15,406 nucleotides of DNA. It comes from Planctomycetota bacterium (GTDB taxonomy: Bacteria > Planctomycetota > Phycisphaerae > Sedimentisphaerales > Anaerohalosphaeraceae). A program made the translations under genes and the position numbers. The stretch is taken from contig DAOVVQ010000065.1 in the NCBI GenBank assembly GCA_030637065.1, forward strand, positions 1 to 15,406. The letters are read 5' to 3'. The notes beneath the pieces were generated by a model. It did not search any database, was not told where the DNA came from, and saw nothing but the letters and a program-made list of their open reading frames with translations. Positions 14,172 through 15,406 of this stretch are shown piece after piece (the stretch's first letter is position 1; each line of letters starts with the position of its first letter).

Positions 14172-14490
14172 CGACGTACGTATTCGGCACATACTCGATG
14201 CAGCACATGAAGCCCTGAGTTTCTTAGAGGGCCGCCAGAGGGCGGATTTGGACACGGACCGAAAGCTCAATTTATCACTGGTTCGCCTTCTCGAAATCAT
14301 TGGCGAGGCTGCACGCGGAGTTTCACCTGAATTTCGCGAGTTGCACGCGGAAGTAGCGTGGAAGAAGATAGTTGGCATGCGTGACCGACTGGTCCATGGT
14401 TATTTTGACGTCAACCTTGACGTGGTCTGGGAGACGGTCAGCGAAGACCTGCCGGTCCTGATAGCCCAATTGAAAACGATTATACCTTAG
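14158..14490 (+). CDS. HEPN-domain (DUF86) protein, HepT-like toxin of MNT/HEPN pair
   Basis: A 110-residue all-helical HEPN protein. The RNase signature R-x4-H-x-Y is complete: Arg75, His80 and Tyr82 in RDRLVHGYF. In the studied HepT/MntA pair this Tyr is the AMPylated residue and Arg/His form the RNase site. The helix LSLVRLLEIIGEAARGVS and the C-terminal WETVSEDLPVLIAQL are typical of the DUF86 group. GGAGG ends six bases before the ATG. Its order after the MNT gene, with a 14-base overlap, ensures linked translation. Toxicity here is inferred from the family. The comEC-like gene begins 20 bases after its stop. Confidence 0.92.
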   Translation: MFKDDDVRIRHILDAAHEALSFLEGRQRADLDTDRKLNLSLVRLLEIIGEAARGVSPEFRELHAEVAWKKIVGMRDRLVHGYFDVNLDVVWETVSEDLPVLIAQLKTIIP

Positions 14491-14509
14491 CCCGCGGGGC
14501 ATCGAAGCG

Positions 14510-15406
14510 TTGGATGAGATACGGCGACAGTTGCGGTTGCTTGATGAGGAGCTGTCGGAGGAGTATTCGTTTCGCAAACAGATCACCGCGAGTTTCCCTT
14601 TGCTTGCCCCGGCTGGCGGGCTGATTATCGGGATCGTTTTGCAGCGTTTTCTGCATTTCCCCATATTCGTTCCGTTCGCAATTCTGGCTGTAACCCTGCT
14701 CGCCTCAGCCGTCTTTATTCGCATCTGCACCGGCGACAAACGGCTTGCCATCATCGTCATCGCCGTATTTGTCGGCTTTATCTGCCTTGGATCCGTCCGG
14801 CTGATGAGCTTTTCCCGGCCTCGCAGCGATGACATCCGCTATCTCGTCGCCGGCGAGCGCATCCTTGCCACGATCACCGGCGTCGTCAAGACGAAACCGC
14901 GGCAGGACAGCACCGACAACTGGGCGTTTGGCCGGTATTACCCGATGCCGCCGGGGGGCAGCTTTTATCTTCGAGCCGAAAAGATCAAGACCCGCAGCGG
15001 CTGGGCGGATGTCTCCGGCACAGTTCGCGTGCAGGTCTCCGGCGGAACAACCGACACAGCACCGGGCGACCGCGTCAAAATTTATTGCTGGCTCAGCAGG
15101 TTCGGCCCCAGCCTCAATCCCGGCCAGTTCGACGTCGCAAAGTACCTTGCCAACAGGGGCGTATTCATAGCGGCGTCAGCCGGCTCCGGCCAGGCGATCG
15201 AACTCCTCGAAAAGGCCCCGTCGACGTCGTTCGCACGCATCAGGAATACCCTGGCTACGATCGCCGCTGAGGCGCTCTTTGCCGACGCGGTTCTGGACGG
15301 CCAGGAAGGAGCCCTGCTCTCGGCGCTGCTGCTGGGCGAGCGATCCGATATCGACGTAGCGACATACCACGCCTTTCGCCAAACGGGCCTCCTGCATTTT
15401 GTCAGC
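14510..15406 (+). CDS. comEC: ComEC/Rec2-family DNA uptake channel, N-terminal part (TTG start, runs off window)
   Basis: The first 299 residues of a ComEC/Rec2 protein, the inner-membrane channel for single-stranded DNA in natural transformation. The frame is open from 14474 to the window end and has no stop inside the window. No ATG occurs early, the first being near residue 99, so TTG at 14510 is the best start. The ribosome site is only a weak GGGG. A hydrophilic N-terminus (1-25) precedes three hydrophobic segments (about 29-49, 51-72, 79-99). A soluble DUF4131-type domain follows, ending in NPGQFDVAKYL (203-213) and GVF (217-219). The competence domain then begins, with LLLGERSDI (273-281) and TGLLHFVS (292-299), where the conserved H-x-x-x-S-G core would follow. 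ComEC genes in non-transformable lineages are also common, so competence is not proven. Confidence 0.9.
   Translation, partial: MDEIRRQLRLLDEELSEEYSFRKQITASFPLLAPAGGLIIGIVLQRFLHFPIFVPFAILAVTLLASAVFIRICTGDKRLAIIVIAVFVGFICLGSVRLMSFSRPRSDDIRYLVAGERILATITGVVKTKPRQDSTDNWAFGRYYPMPPGGSFYLRAEKIKTRSGWADVSGTVRVQVSGGTTDTAPGDRVKIYCWLSRFGPSLNPGQFDVAKYLANRGVFIAASAGSGQAIELLEKAPSTSFARIRNTLATIAAEALFADAVLDGQEGALLSALLLGERSDIDVATYHAFRQTGLLHFVS

Noticed and set aside
1..15406. tRNA genes, CRISPR arrays, insertion sequences
   Set aside because: By eye I found no cloverleaf with CCA-proximal features, no regularly spaced direct repeats and no transposase-like frame.

Overview
The window looks like chromosomal DNA from a planctomycete, most likely from the Phycisphaerae / Sedimentisphaerales side. 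This is inferred, not proven. The reasons are several Tat-exported sugar-type enzymes (a Gfo/Idh/MocA oxidoreductase, two xylose-isomerase-like TIM barrels and an FAD oxidoreductase), a long acyl carrier protein with a large internal insertion, and paired hot-dog dehydratases beside it. Coding GC is high (about 60 % in a sampled line), with one AT-rich gene (lines of 30-38 % GC). No tRNA, rRNA, CRISPR array or transposase was seen.

Layout. 1-407: the 3' end of a nitronate monooxygenase-like gene. 461-1792: a Tat-exported Gfo/Idh/MocA oxidoreductase. 1809-1897: a four-way-junction inverted repeat between convergent genes. 1956-2855 (-) and 3093-4004 (+): two divergent exported TIM-barrel proteins, each with a readable promoter. 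4092-4688: an AT-rich single-pass membrane protein, possibly pseudopilin-derived. 4765-5814: a secreted ComEC-type metallo-beta-lactamase-fold protein, followed closely by a Nudix hydrolase (5832-6251). 6268-7740 (-): a Tat-exported FAD oxidoreductase that converges on the Nudix gene.

7741-8062 is a divergent control region. It holds back-to-back promoters, a perfect 14-bp palindrome inside the spacer of one of them, and a leader with two adjacent stem-loops. It drives the centrepiece, 8063-12364: dehydratase, acyl carrier protein, dehydratase, a ketosynthase-like protein with Glu where the nucleophilic Cys should be, and a canonical ketosynthase. This has the logic of a type II fatty acid/polyketide machine with a ketosynthase / chain-length-factor-like pair and two unlike dehydratases. 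No ketoreductase, acyltransferase or enoyl reductase lies in the window, so those would have to come from elsewhere. The product is unknown; an unusual lipid or polyene-like chain is a hypothesis.

12518-13789 is seryl-tRNA synthetase. 13869-14490 is an overlapping MNT nucleotidyltransferase / HEPN toxin-antitoxin pair with its own promoter almost touching the start codon. From 14510 to the window end runs the 5' part of comEC, which starts with TTG and has no stop inside the window. Repeat-like palindromes lie at 10980-11038 and 12408-12457.
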